In this document: positions 1 through 8,732 of the stretch, in pieces
Position numbering within the stretch: the stretch's first letter is position 1
How the letters are laid out: every line of letters starts with the position of its first letter
From: CAILZL01 sp050181835
GTDB lineage: Bacteria > Pseudomonadota > Gammaproteobacteria > Steroidobacterales > Steroidobacteraceae
Direction: 5' to 3'
Assembly: GCA_050181835.1 (NCBI GenBank)
Contig: JBFXCU010000006.1
Location: forward strand, 55,844 to 119,843
Length of the DNA: 64,000 nucleotides
Position numbers and translations under genes: made by a program
Notes under the pieces: generated by a model
Databases searched by the model: none
Told to the model about the DNA's origin: nothing
Seen by the model: only the letters and a program-made list of their open reading frames with translations

Positions 1-318
1 CAGGGACAGGATGTATTCGTCAATGTGGTGGGTGGAGTACGCATTGCTGAAACCGCTGCCGATTTAGCGGTGATGCTGGCGGTAGCATCGAGCTTACGTG
101 ATCGTCCCTTATTGTCAGGGCTGGTTTGTTTCGGTGAGCTTGGATTGGCCGGTGAGATTCGTCCCGTGCCCTATGGGGAAGAGCGCTTACGAGAGGCGGC
201 AAAGCATGGCTTCAAGCTTGCTATCGTACCCGTAGCCAATGCGCCACGTCGTGAAATCGATGGCTTAACGGTTATTCCTGTGGAGCGCTTGCCGGATGCG
301 TTAGCACGGGCATTTTGA
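1..318 (+). CDS. radA: RadA/Sms DNA repair ATPase, C-terminal part
   Basis: The window opens inside this gene, so only the last 105 codons are present. The reading frame runs from the first base to a TGA stop. The visible part matches the Lon-protease-like C-terminal domain of RadA: VNVVGGVRI, then ETAADLAVMLAVASS, FGELGLAGEIRPV and a closing IPV.RLPDAL segment. RadA is a RecA-like ATPase that helps process recombination intermediates and branch migration in the cytoplasm. The zinc finger and ATPase core lie outside the window. The gene converges on the CorB-like gene, whose stop is only 7 bp away. Family assignment is firm; intactness cannot be judged. Confidence 0.93.
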   Translation, partial: QGQDVFVNVVGGVRIAETAADLAVMLAVASSLRDRPLLSGLVCFGELGLAGEIRPVPYGEERLREAAKHGFKLAIVPVANAPRREIDGLTVIPVERLPDALARAF

Positions 319-325
319 GTTGCGC

Positions 326-1576
326 TCAAATGGCGCGTAGCCGCGCCATTTTCACGACGTTATCGGCGATCTGCATAATTTCTATTGCGTAGGTGCCTAG
401 TTTTAAGCTAGTTCCAGGTTCAGGAATGGACTCTAAGTGCTCGAAAATCAAGCCATTTAATGTCCTAGGGCCATCGGTTGGTAGGTTCCAGCCTAGGGTT
501 CGATTCAAGGCGCGAATGTTGATGCTGCCGCTCACTACATAGCTGCCGTTGGCTTCCTGATGGATGTCGCGGTACAGAGTGGCAGGGTCAGTGGTGAATT
601 CGCCGACGATTTCTTCGAGTAGGTCTTCTAAGGTGACTAGTCCCTGCACATCGCCATATTCGTTAACGATGATGGCAATGCGGCGGCGGTTGTGCTGAAA
701 GTTTTGCAGCTGCGTATTCAGTGAAGTTCCTGCTGGTACGAAAAACGCTTCGCGAGTCCGAGCCAGAGAAATCAGGGTTTCTTTGTCCAGTTGGCCTCTG
801 GCCAGCGTTTGCGCCACGATTTTCAGGTGCAAGATACCAATAATGTTATCCAGTGTGTCCTCGTACACCGGCAGACGGGTGTGTGGGCTGGAGCGCAGCT
901 GCTCAAGAATGTCGTCCCACTCATCAGAGGCATCGATGGCGGCGATGTTGTTGCGCGGAATCATGATGTCTTCGACCGTGATTTTTTCGAGATCCAGAAT
1001 GCCCACCAGCATGCGCTGGTGGCTTTTCGAGATCAGATTACTAGCCTCTGCGACCATGGTTCGTAGTTCATCACTACTTAACGAATGATTGCTAACTTGT
1101 TGAGATGAAACACCAAAAATCCTTAACATGCCATTGGCGACCTGGTTGGCGCACCACACTACTGGGTACAGTACTTTGTCGAGTACCACGTATACCCACA
1201 CCGACGTCAGTGCCAGTCGTTCCGGATGCAGTGCCCCAAAAGTTTTGGGTGCGAGGTCGCCAAAGATAAACATCAGGATCGCGGCGACGCTGCTGGCGGC
1301 GGCTATTCCTGATTCTCCGTATAGACGTAACGCCAGAACGGTGGTCAGCGTCGCGGTGCCGACATTGGCGAAGGTGTTGCCAAGCAGGATTACTCCTATG
1401 AGGCGATCGGGTTTGGCGAGGAGTCGTTCGGCCAGTTTGGCGCTCTGGTTGCCTGATTGGGCTTTGTGGCGAAGTCGGTAGCGGTTGATGCTCATCAGCG
1501 CTGTTTCGGTGCTGGCGAAGAACGCGGAGATCACAATCATGAGGATCACCACGCAGGTCAATAGACCTATGGACAT
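326..1576 (-). CDS. CorB/HlyC-type CNNM membrane protein with CBS domains
   Basis: This encodes an inner-membrane protein of the CNNM/CorB family (E. coli YfjD type), about 416 residues. The N-terminal third is a DUF21/CNNM membrane domain with several hydrophobic segments, opening IGLLTCVVILMIVISAFFAS. A paired CBS region follows (VEDIMIPRNNIAAID, then VTLEDLLEEIVGEF), and a CorC_HlyC domain closes the protein (GSINIRALNRTLGW). Family members are linked to magnesium or cobalt homeostasis. I chose ATG at 1576; a TTG three codons upstream is possible, and neither has a clear ribosome site. The order CorB-like, YpjD, Ffh also occurs in E. coli, which supports the assignment. Ion specificity is not readable from the sequence. 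Confidence 0.88.
   Translation of the reverse strand: MSIGLLTCVVILMIVISAFFASTETALMSINRYRLRHKAQSGNQSAKLAERLLAKPDRLIGVILLGNTFANVGTATLTTVLALRLYGESGIAAASSVAAILMFIFGDLAPKTFGALHPERLALTSVWVYVVLDKVLYPVVWCANQVANGMLRIFGVSSQQVSNHSLSSDELRTMVAEASNLISKSHQRMLVGILDLEKITVEDIMIPRNNIAAIDASDEWDDILEQLRSSPHTRLPVYEDTLDNIIGILHLKIVAQTLARGQLDKETLISLARTREAFFVPAGTSLNTQLQNFQHNRRRIAIIVNEYGDVQGLVTLEDLLEEIVGEFTTDPATLYRDIHQEANGSYVVSGSINIRALNRTLGWNLPTDGPRTLNGLIFEHLESIPEPGTSLKLGTYAIEIMQIADNVVKMARLRAI
328..351 (+). terminator. Rho-independent terminator-like hairpin after radA
   Basis: A perfect 10-bp stem (AAATGGCGCG / CGCGCCATTT) with a TAGC loop ends in a short T run. It lies 9 bp after the radA stop. The stem overlaps the last codons of the convergent CorB-like gene, so the same bases serve as coding sequence on the minus strand. 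The T tract is short, so termination strength is uncertain. Confidence 0.6.
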
Positions 1577-1687
1577 GTCATTCAACGGGGCGGAACCTTG
1601 TCACCAAACAAGGGGCTATCGTCGCACTAGCAGCCTTGCACTAGCAAGTGCGTAGATTTTTTCGATGAATCAAGAGCTTGCTGATGG

Positions 1688-2500
1688 CTATCCCCAATGC
1701 CTTCCGAGCAGTACCTCCAGTACAAATTTGGTACCAAAGTAGGCCAGTCCCAACAGCACAAAGCCACCTAGTGCCCACTGCGCGGCAGTGCGGCCTCGCC
1801 AGCCAAGACGCCAATGGCCCCACAGCAGTATTCCGAGAATTAACCAAGCCACACATGACAGTGCAGCCTTGTGTACCAAGTGTTGCGCGAGCAAATCGCG
1901 TACGAACACAAAACCGCTGAACAGAGTTAGAGTGAGTAAGGCGAAGCCGACGGTAATCGCCTGAAACATGCCGTTTTCCAAGCCTTCAATTGAGGGGAGG
2001 GTTTTCATCCAGCCTAAAGGTTTATGGCTGCGTAAGCGTCGATCCAAGATGTAGAGCCCCAATGCCAAGCTCGCTCCTACGGCAATCAGTGCGTAGGCCA
2101 CTACCGCAATCAGGATGTGTGCGGTGAGTTCCCAGCCTGGCTGGCTTGTGGAAAAAATTCGTGTGCCGTCGTCGGTTAATGCAGCTGAGATTCCTGCGCC
2201 GAGCAACAGCATGCCGGCAATTGCCGCGAAGCGCGGTTGGTTCCAAGCTTTAATCAGGGTGATCGCGGCAATGATCCAGCCAATCAGTGAGGCTGTGTCA
2301 GCGCTGTCGAGAGCCAGAGTGGGGCCGCTAAATACGGCACGGCAAAGTTCGTATCCATGTATTAGCCAGCCCAATATGCCCATAGCCACGCCAGCTAAGC
2401 GCTTGCCGTGTGCGCCGGTTTCGTTAGTGGCACTATGCGCGCTCGCGAAAAGCCACAGGCATGCACAGAAATAGATGACGAAAACAATAATTGCAAGCAT
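1688..2500 (-). CDS. ypjD: YpjD-like inner membrane protein (cytochrome c assembly family)
   Basis: This is a polytopic membrane protein of about 270 residues in the CcsA/CcmC-like cytochrome c assembly family, subgroup YpjD. Eight or so hydrophobic segments can be read, beginning directly at the N-terminus (LAIIVFVIYFCACLWLF) and ending with WALGGFVLLGLAYFGTKFVL. It is divergent from ffh and lies upstream of the CorB-like gene on the same strand, as in E. coli. The longest frame begins at a GTG at 2551. I prefer ATG 2500 because relatives start right at the first membrane helix. The precise biochemical role of YpjD is not established; a role in magnesium handling has been suggested for its neighbours. 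Confidence 0.82.
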   Translation of the reverse strand: MLAIIVFVIYFCACLWLFASAHSATNETGAHGKRLAGVAMGILGWLIHGYELCRAVFSGPTLALDSADTASLIGWIIAAITLIKAWNQPRFAAIAGMLLLGAGISAALTDDGTRIFSTSQPGWELTAHILIAVVAYALIAVGASLALGLYILDRRLRSHKPLGWMKTLPSIEGLENGMFQAITVGFALLTLTLFSGFVFVRDLLAQHLVHKAALSCVAWLILGILLWGHWRLGWRGRTAAQWALGGFVLLGLAYFGTKFVLEVLLGRHWG

Positions 2501-2644
2501 GTGGTGTCGGCTCTGGATAAGGCGGGCTGAACGGTGGGTAGATAATGTCACAACCTGAGCTGTTGCTTAAAGCAAGCAGCATGTGACCTTAGTGACCTGT
2601 GGCGCTAACATGGGCGATTGCTGGATGGTAACGAGAGTATTCCC

Positions 2645-3997
2645 GTGTTTGACAAACTGACTGAACGGTTGCAAAGCGTAGTCGATGGATTGCGTGGCAA
2701 AGGTCGCCTGACTGACGACAATATCACCGATACGTTGCGCCAGGTGCGTATGGCCTTGCTGGAAGCCGATGTGGCGTTGCCAGTGGTCAAGTCGTTAATC
2801 GAATCAATTAAGGCCAGCATCGTCGGTACCGAATTTGACAAGGCATTTACGCCTGGCCAAATTTTAGTGCGCAGCATTCACCAAGAATTAATCAAGGTGC
2901 TGGGCGAGGGGGTGCGCCCGATCAATCTGCGCGCTCAACCACCGGTGGTCATTTTGCTGGCCGGTTTACAGGGTGCAGGTAAAACAACTACCGCAGGAAA
3001 GCTTGCTAAGCTACTTAAAGATAAAGAAAAAAAGCGAGTATTACTGGTCAGTACAGACGTGTATCGACCTGCCGCTATCCTGCAGTTGGAGCGACTCGCG
3101 ACGCAGATAGGGGTGGGTTTTAAGCCCTCTGATCCGATGTTGTCTCCCGTTAAATTGGCTGGGGAAGCGCTGGTTGAGGCGCGCAGCTCCCTATATGACG
3201 TACTGATTGTCGATACCGCTGGGCGGTTGCATATCGATGCCGACATGATGACGGAGGTACAACAGATATCGGCGGCAGTTGCACCGCTGGAAACGCTATT
3301 CGTGGTGGACAGTATGGCTGGCCAAGACGCGGTCAATGCTGCCAAGTCATTTGGGGAGTCATTGGCGCTGACCGGAGTCATTCTCACCAAGGCCGATGGT
3401 GACGCCCGTGGTGGCGCGGCGTTGTCGGTACGGCAAGTTACCGGCAAACCAATTTTGTTTATTGGTGTGGGTGAAAAAACCGATGCGCTGGAGGTATTCC
3501 ACCCTGAACGTATTGCTTCGCGCATTCTGGGTATGGGTGATGTGTTGTCCTTGGTGGAAGACGTCACGCGCCAAGTGGATGGCAAGCAAGCCGAGAAGCT
3601 GGCTGCCAAGCTGCAAAAAGGCAAAGATTTCGATTTCAATGACCTTCATGAGCAGCTGCAGCAGCTGGAAAAGATGGGCGGTCTATCAGCCATGATGGAC
3701 AAGTTGCCAGCAAAGTTGGCTAGCAAGGCGGCGCAAGGGCAGATGCCGAATGATCGTGAGCTCGGTCGTCAAATGGCGATTATTCGTTCCATGACTGCCA
3801 AAGAACGCCGCTTTCCCAAGTTGCTGGATGCCTCGCGCAAGCGGCGCATTGCTGCAGGTTCGGGTGTTCATGTGTCTGAAATCAACAAGCTGCTGAAAAG
3901 CTTTATGGAAATGCAAAAGATGATGAAAGCCATGTCCAAGGGAGGTATGAGCAAGCTAATGCGCGCATTTACCGATCGTATGCCCAAGCCATTCTAA
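2645..3997 (+). CDS. ffh: Signal recognition particle GTPase Ffh
   Basis: Ffh binds 4.5S RNA and signal sequences, and delivers ribosome-nascent chains to FtsY at the inner membrane. The 450-residue protein has the usual order: N domain, GTPase G domain with P-loop GLQGAGKTTTAGKLA, DTAGRLH and TKADGDARGG motifs, then the M domain with GSGVHVSEINKLLK and a methionine-rich end (MEMQKMMKAMSKGGM). The open frame extends upstream to a TTG at 2618, but the GTG at 2645 gives the canonical MFDKLTERL start. A GAGAG stretch 7 bp before it can serve as ribosome site. The gene is divergent from ypjD. Confidence 0.97.
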   Translation: MFDKLTERLQSVVDGLRGKGRLTDDNITDTLRQVRMALLEADVALPVVKSLIESIKASIVGTEFDKAFTPGQILVRSIHQELIKVLGEGVRPINLRAQPPVVILLAGLQGAGKTTTAGKLAKLLKDKEKKRVLLVSTDVYRPAAILQLERLATQIGVGFKPSDPMLSPVKLAGEALVEARSSLYDVLIVDTAGRLHIDADMMTEVQQISAAVAPLETLFVVDSMAGQDAVNAAKSFGESLALTGVILTKADGDARGGAALSVRQVTGKPILFIGVGEKTDALEVFHPERIASRILGMGDVLSLVEDVTRQVDGKQAEKLAAKLQKGKDFDFNDLHEQLQQLEKMGGLSAMMDKLPAKLASKAAQGQMPNDRELGRQMAIIRSMTAKERRFPKLLDASRKRRIAAGSGVHVSEINKLLKSFMEMQKMMKAMSKGGMSKLMRAFTDRMPKPF

Positions 3998-4020
3998 AGT
4001 CATCTGCAAACACAAAGAAG

Positions 4021-4051
4021 AAAACCTGTCAGTTGTTGCTGACAGGTTTTT
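4021..4051. terminator. Bidirectional terminator between ffh and glrR
   Basis: A 12-bp perfect stem (AAAACCTGTCAG / CTGACAGGTTTT) with a TTGTTG loop is flanked by A and T runs. It lies between the convergent ffh and glrR genes and can end transcription from both sides. Confidence 0.88.
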
Positions 4052-4070
4052 ATTATTGATAGCAAAGCAA

Positions 4071-5465
4071 TCAGTGTTGTTTGAACTCGTCCGGCGTCAA
4101 TGCGTGCCGTGATAGCAGCTTGTAGAAGTCGGTTCGGTTGCGTTTCGCCAGCCGCGCCGCTTGGCTGACATTGCCCGCAGTGATTTGCAGGATCTGCGAT
4201 AGATAGTTGCGCGTAAACTCATCGCGCGCTTCATCGAATGAAGGCAGTCTGGCTGGGCCGACACCCAGTGCAGTTTGTACCAATTCCGCACTGATGATCG
4301 GACTGGTTGCCAAGGCGACATTCTGCCGCACTACGTTTTCCAGCTGCCGCACATTGCCTGGCCATTCCGCGCTCACCAGTAGTTCCACCGCTTCCGGCGC
4401 ATAGATGAAACGTTGGTGACCGGTTTCCTTGGCGATGCGATCCAAAAAATGCGTTACTAACAACGGAATGTCTTCGCGACGACGGTTGAGTGTCGGCATG
4501 TCGATGTTGACAACATTAAGGCGATAGAACAGGTCTTCGCGAAACTGGCCACTCATGATGAGTTGCTTCAGGTCACGATTGGTAGAGGCAATCAAACGCA
4601 CATTGACCGGAATTGCTTGCGCGCCGCCTACTGGGCGAATAGCTGCTTCTTGCAGTACTCGCAGTAGCTTGACTTGCAAACGCATTGGCATATCACCCAC
4701 TTCATCCAGCAGTATCGTGCCACCGTCCGCAGTCTGAAATAGGCCGATCTGATCGCGAGTGGCATTAGGGAAGGCATCCTTTACGTGCCCAAATAATTCG
4801 CTTTCAAGCAGATTTTCTGCCATTGCACTGCAATTGACTGCTGCAAATGGCTTGTTGCGCCGTGAGCTGGTTTTATGGATGGCTCGCGCCAGCAGTTCTT
4901 TGCCGGTACCGCTCTCGCCAGTAATCATGACGCGCGCATCAGTGCCAGCGACCATGTGTGCTTGGGATAGCTTTTCTTCCATCACAGCGCTACGCGTAAC
5001 AATTTCAGCACGCCATTCTTCGACGCTATCAGCAAAGCCAGAAACCTTGAGCGCTTTCTGAACCTGATCAAGCAGCTCCTGTTTATCAACGGGTTTCGTC
5101 AGGAATGCAAAGGCACCGCTCTGCGTGGCTTGTACCGCATCGGGAATAGTGCCGTGTGCGGTAAGGATAATGACGCGTAGACCGGGTGCACGGCTCTGTA
5201 CTTCTTTCAGCAAGCCGATGCCATCCATCTGATCCATACGCAGGTCAGTGATAACCAAGTCGGGACGTACGCGTGCCATTGCCGATAGTGCTGACAGGCC
5301 ATTATCAGCTGCTTCTACATCATAGTTTTCAGCACGCAGGCGTATGGTCAGCAGGCGCAACAATCCCGGATCGTCATCGACGACCAATAGGCGTGGTTTG
5401 CGTTTAGCTTGTGGTGTCACGGTTACCGGATTAACGAGCCCCAGTGGGCGAAGTGCTGCGTTCAC
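4071..5465 (-). CDS. glrR: GlrR-type sigma54-dependent response regulator, altered GAFTGA loop
   Basis: This 464-residue NtrC-family regulator is the likely response partner of the kinase two genes upstream. The receiver domain has acidic residues at 30-32 and phospho-acceptor Asp74 in TDLRMDQMDG. The AAA+ domain has Walker A GESGTGKE near 183-190 and Walker B ILLDEVGD near 251-258. The Fis-type helix-turn-helix ends in NRTDFYKLLSRH, close to E. coli GlrR (YfhA/QseF). The sigma54-contacting loop, normally GAFTGA, reads DAFPNA at residues 230-235, so sigma54 activation is in doubt. The GTG start at 5465 overlaps the lipoprotein gene by 35 bp; GTG 5420 is an alternative. The gene is last in the glrK operon. 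Confidence 0.92.
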   Translation of the reverse strand: MNAALRPLGLVNPVTVTPQAKRKPRLLVVDDDPGLLRLLTIRLRAENYDVEAADNGLSALSAMARVRPDLVITDLRMDQMDGIGLLKEVQSRAPGLRVIILTAHGTIPDAVQATQSGAFAFLTKPVDKQELLDQVQKALKVSGFADSVEEWRAEIVTRSAVMEEKLSQAHMVAGTDARVMITGESGTGKELLARAIHKTSSRRNKPFAAVNCSAMAENLLESELFGHVKDAFPNATRDQIGLFQTADGGTILLDEVGDMPMRLQVKLLRVLQEAAIRPVGGAQAIPVNVRLIASTNRDLKQLIMSGQFREDLFYRLNVVNIDMPTLNRRREDIPLLVTHFLDRIAKETGHQRFIYAPEAVELLVSAEWPGNVRQLENVVRQNVALATSPIISAELVQTALGVGPARLPSFDEARDEFTRNYLSQILQITAGNVSQAARLAKRNRTDFYKLLSRHALTPDEFKQH

Positions 5466-6045
5466 TGATGGATTTCTCTATATCTTTAATCGCATCCAAC
5501 TTTTGCTGGGCCGCGTCGAGTGCTTTGCGTATCTTGATCAATTCTTCTGATTGCGCTTGTAAACGACGTTCAGAGTTTGATTGCGTACGCGCTCTATCGT
5601 CGACTGTCGCTGCTAACCGACGATTCTCAGCTTGTAGCTTCAATGATTGCTCAGCAATATTGAGCATGACTTTACTGATGGTTAGCTCACCATGGCTGAG
5701 CTTTTCAGGATTAATCAGTAGCTGTTCCAGCAGTTTTTTTGCTTTGACGGGATCACTGGCGGGGTGTCCCGGTGATGCCAACGCAATGGCATAACGCAAC
5801 TGATTCATGGTGGTTGGTGCTTGCGCATTACTTTGTTCGACAGCATAAAACGTATCGATTTGTTTAGTGACGTCATCGTCCGACAAGCTGGCTAGCATGT
5901 TGATATAGTCAGCTGTCGCACTATCAGTTTGAGTGACCACAGGGGTAGTCGTTCTCGAGGCGCTTGGTGGATACAGTGATTCGCAGGCGCTGAGTAACAG
6001 CGCGCTGAGTGCGATGCTTCCATATATTCTAGTGCGATGACTCAT
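5431..6045 (-). CDS. QseG-like lipoprotein of the glrK-glrR operon
   Basis: The 204-residue product begins with a lipoprotein signal (SALLLSAC, Cys21). A mature region follows with a long, charged, probably coiled-coil stretch near residues 130-195 (EQSLKLQAENRRLAA, then EELIKIRKALDAAQQKLDAI). In enterobacteria the gene between glrK and glrR is qseG (yfhG), an outer-membrane lipoprotein that modulates the kinase. Position and architecture fit, but sequence similarity is hard to judge by eye. The gene overlaps glrK by 4 bp (ATGA) and glrR by 35 bp, so the three are translated together. An activating or inhibiting contact with the kinase periplasmic domain is inferred. Confidence 0.75.
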   Translation of the reverse strand: MSHRTRIYGSIALSALLLSACESLYPPSASRTTTPVVTQTDSATADYINMLASLSDDDVTKQIDTFYAVEQSNAQAPTTMNQLRYAIALASPGHPASDPVKAKKLLEQLLINPEKLSHGELTISKVMLNIAEQSLKLQAENRRLAATVDDRARTQSNSERRLQAQSEELIKIRKALDAAQQKLDAIKDIEKSISERSTSPTGAR

Positions 6046-7499
6046 ACTGCAGCGACCTGGACGGGTTTTAGCGGAAGAAGGACACGAAAATGAGCGCCGG
6101 GAAATTGCCCATCCATGATCGTAACTTTGCCACCATGTGCTTGAACGAACTCTGAGACTACCGATAAACCTATGCCGGTACCTTTGAGATGTCCAGAAAT
6201 GGGTGCGCGACCTGAGAAAAAAGCTTCAAATACGGCGGTTCTTTCGGCAGCGGCAATACCGGGGCCAGTATCGGCGACGTCCAGAATCAATTGCTCTGGC
6301 TCCTGCCGGGCGTGAAGATAAATAGTGCCGCCACGCGGGCTGTATTTGAGTGCATTGGACAGTAGGTTGTCGAGTATCAGTTTCAACTTGGCGCGATCAG
6401 CTTGCAATTCAATATCATCCACCTTGAGTTCTAGATGTATGCGTTGTGCCAATAAGGTGAGCTGGTGCGTTTCAAGCGTGGACTTGATAAGTGGCCTTAA
6501 TCTAAATGAGCTGATTTCCAGTCCGGTATGACGAGTGTGCCAAGCACTAAATGACAGCAGGTTCTCGATCAGTTGCTGCAACCGAATACTGTTGTCGCGG
6601 AGGATTTCACCCACTTCACGTTGCCCTGCGGTAAGTTCTCCCACCGCGCCATCCAAGAGGAGCTCAGTGCCCTCCCTCACACCGGCTAGCGGCGTCTTTA
6701 GCTCGTGCGACATGTGACGTAGGAAACGATTGCGTTCTTGGGCAATTTCCAGCAGACGGGTGCGCAGCCATTCCAGTTGTTGGCCAAGTTTGCGCAGATC
6801 GGATGGACCGCGTACTGCTATGGTTTTAGAAAAGGTCCCTTGGCCGAGCTGGTTGATTGCAGCATCAATCTGGCGAATAGGGCGCATGATTAAAAAACTG
6901 AACATACCTACTAGCAGTGCAGTGAGCAGAATGACACCTGCTGATTGCCACAGCAGGTAGTTCTGAGTCTCCGCAGTTAAAGTTTGTAGCCGCGATAAAC
7001 CAGATTCGATTTGTTGGCTGGTTTGCTCAGACAGCGTCCGAGTGGATTCTTCCAGTAAGGTAAACGCATCATTGAGTTTGCTGTTTCTATCGCTGTTAGT
7101 GCCGGTTCTAAACGATTGAAGCTGCTTGTGCAAGTCTGAATCGGCCAGTCGTAACGCGTTGACCTGATTAGTCAGCGTCGCGTTCATCTCTACGCTCAGC
7201 ACGACTTGATCTAAGGTTTCCCGAAAGCTTAACCGTGAGGTCTCGTAGCTATTCAGAAACGCTTCGTCATTTACGATTTGGAACAGACGCGCATTGCGTT
7301 CCATCGTGTTAATGTGTTGGAACAGCTGCTGCGTCGAATCAGTGGACTGCACGCTACTGCGTACCAACGCAGTACTTTGTGTTGCCAGACTGCGCACCTT
7401 GGTTGCGGACACAATTACCGCGAACAGCAGCGGTATGGCCACCAGCGCGAAGCCAATGAACATCAAATCAGTTAGAGAGCGTGGGCGCCAAAGATGCAT
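6042..7499 (-). CDS. glrK: GlrK/QseE-type sensor histidine kinase
   Basis: This is a membrane histidine kinase of about 485 residues. A first transmembrane helix (LMFIGFALVAIPLLFAVIV) is followed by a mainly helical periplasmic domain of about 150 residues and a second helix (LLWQSAGVILLTALLVGMFSF). A HAMP linker, dimerisation box with RHMSHELKTPLAGV, N box NLLSNALKYSP, DTGPGI and GTGIGLSVV complete the catalytic core. It should phosphorylate the GlrR-type regulator. The first candidate start is a TTG at 7508, but ATG 7499 three codons later is more natural. It is the first gene of the operon. In E. coli, GlrK/GlrR respond to envelope stress or hormone-like signals and act on glmY; the signal here is unknown. 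Confidence 0.9.
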   Translation of the reverse strand: MHLWRPRSLTDLMFIGFALVAIPLLFAVIVSATKVRSLATQSTALVRSSVQSTDSTQQLFQHINTMERNARLFQIVNDEAFLNSYETSRLSFRETLDQVVLSVEMNATLTNQVNALRLADSDLHKQLQSFRTGTNSDRNSKLNDAFTLLEESTRTLSEQTSQQIESGLSRLQTLTAETQNYLLWQSAGVILLTALLVGMFSFLIMRPIRQIDAAINQLGQGTFSKTIAVRGPSDLRKLGQQLEWLRTRLLEIAQERNRFLRHMSHELKTPLAGVREGTELLLDGAVGELTAGQREVGEILRDNSIRLQQLIENLLSFSAWHTRHTGLEISSFRLRPLIKSTLETHQLTLLAQRIHLELKVDDIELQADRAKLKLILDNLLSNALKYSPRGGTIYLHARQEPEQLILDVADTGPGIAAAERTAVFEAFFSGRAPISGHLKGTGIGLSVVSEFVQAHGGKVTIMDGQFPGAHFRVLLPLKPVQVAAV

Positions 7500-7607
7500 G
7501 GGTATCAATTGTAGTGCAGCGAGTTATCAAACGTCAGCTTATGACGTAATTTGTACTGCACTAATTTTATTGGTCTGATGTTTGATGCCTGTTGCTCAGT
7601 GGCACGT

Positions 7608-8603
7608 TTAATTTTTGATCAGTTCCGGATGGGCCAATAGATGCTGCTCCCAGGCAAGTTGCGATTTGACGATCATTTCTAGGCTATCGTGGCGAGGTTG
7701 CCAGCCCAGCACTTCGCGTACTTTGTCAGCGCTCGCCACTAGGGTTGCGGGATCGCCAGCACGGCGTGCTTCTTCAACGATAGTCAATTCACGGTCACTC
7801 AGCTTGGCCACGGTGGCCAGTACTTCGCGCACACTGAACCCACGTCCATATCCCACATTGAGTGTGGTTGATTGACTGCCTGAGCGAAGATAAAGCAATG
7901 CATCCAGATGCGCAGAGGCCAGATCCTCGACATGAATATAGTCGCGAATGCCAGTGCCATCTGCGGTGGGGTAATCGGTGCCAAACACCATTACTTTGGG
8001 GCGAATTCCCACAGCGTGCTGACAAGCTACTTTGGTTAACAAGGTTGCCGCAGGTGCTGAATGGCCGATTCTGCCGCCAGGGTCACTGCCGCCGACATTG
8101 AAGTAACGCAGGATAACGTGTCGCAAGGGGGTGGCGGCGCACAGATCGCGCAACATGATTTCAGTCATCAGCTTGGAAGAGCCATAGGGGTTGATAGGTG
8201 CGGTAGGCGACTCTTCGCTGGCCGTACCACTTTCTGGTAGGCCATAGACTGCTGCTGTGGAAGAGAAAACGAAGTGCTTCACACCGGCCTCGTGACAGCA
8301 TTGCAGCAATGTGCGGGTGGCGGACGTATTGTTGCCGTAATACTTGAGTGGATCCGCTACCGATTCAGGCACGATAGTGTGCGCCGCAAAGTGCATCACG
8401 GTTTCTACTTGGTGTTCTTTGAGCAGATTGGCTACTAAGTCGCGATCAGAGGTATCACCGACAATCAACTTACCGTGTAGCACAGCGCTTCGGTAGCCAG
8501 TGCTTAAGTTGTCAAGCACTATCACAGACTCGCCGCGTTCACCAAGTTGGCGAACTACATGGCTGCCAATGTATCCCGCGCCACCTGTTACTAGAATGCT
8601 CAT
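7608..8603 (-). CDS. galE: UDP-glucose 4-epimerase GalE
   Basis: GalE interconverts UDP-glucose and UDP-galactose, feeding galactose metabolism and surface polysaccharide synthesis. The 331-residue protein is a short-chain dehydrogenase-type epimerase. Its features are the NAD-binding GGAGYIGSH motif at the N-terminus, SSTAAVYG with catalytic Ser/Thr, NPYGSSKLM with the YxxxK pair, RYFNVGGSDP, and RDYIHVEDLA with LNVGYGRGFSV near the end. ATG at 8603 is used. The gene lies 108 bp upstream of glrK on the same strand with no clear terminator between them, so read-through into the kinase operon is possible. It is divergent from srkA. Confidence 0.96.
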   Translation of the reverse strand: MSILVTGGAGYIGSHVVRQLGERGESVIVLDNLSTGYRSAVLHGKLIVGDTSDRDLVANLLKEHQVETVMHFAAHTIVPESVADPLKYYGNNTSATRTLLQCCHEAGVKHFVFSSTAAVYGLPESGTASEESPTAPINPYGSSKLMTEIMLRDLCAATPLRHVILRYFNVGGSDPGGRIGHSAPAATLLTKVACQHAVGIRPKVMVFGTDYPTADGTGIRDYIHVEDLASAHLDALLYLRSGSQSTTLNVGYGRGFSVREVLATVAKLSDRELTIVEEARRAGDPATLVASADKVREVLGWQPRHDSLEMIVKSQLAWEQHLLAHPELIKN

Positions 8604-8732
8604 GTGTTTCTTTATCTATCTATTGCAGCATGATCAATTGTGTTCAACAACCACTGCACAATAAACGACAATATTGCGTTAAGTCTGGCCCAGCCTTTGA
8701 ATTGCCTGATCTGTCTGTTTGCTGAGGTAATG

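Noticed and set aside
783..1481. Several open frames on the plus strand opposite the CorB-like gene
   Set aside because: They mirror the codon pattern of the real gene, lack ribosome sites and resemble no family.
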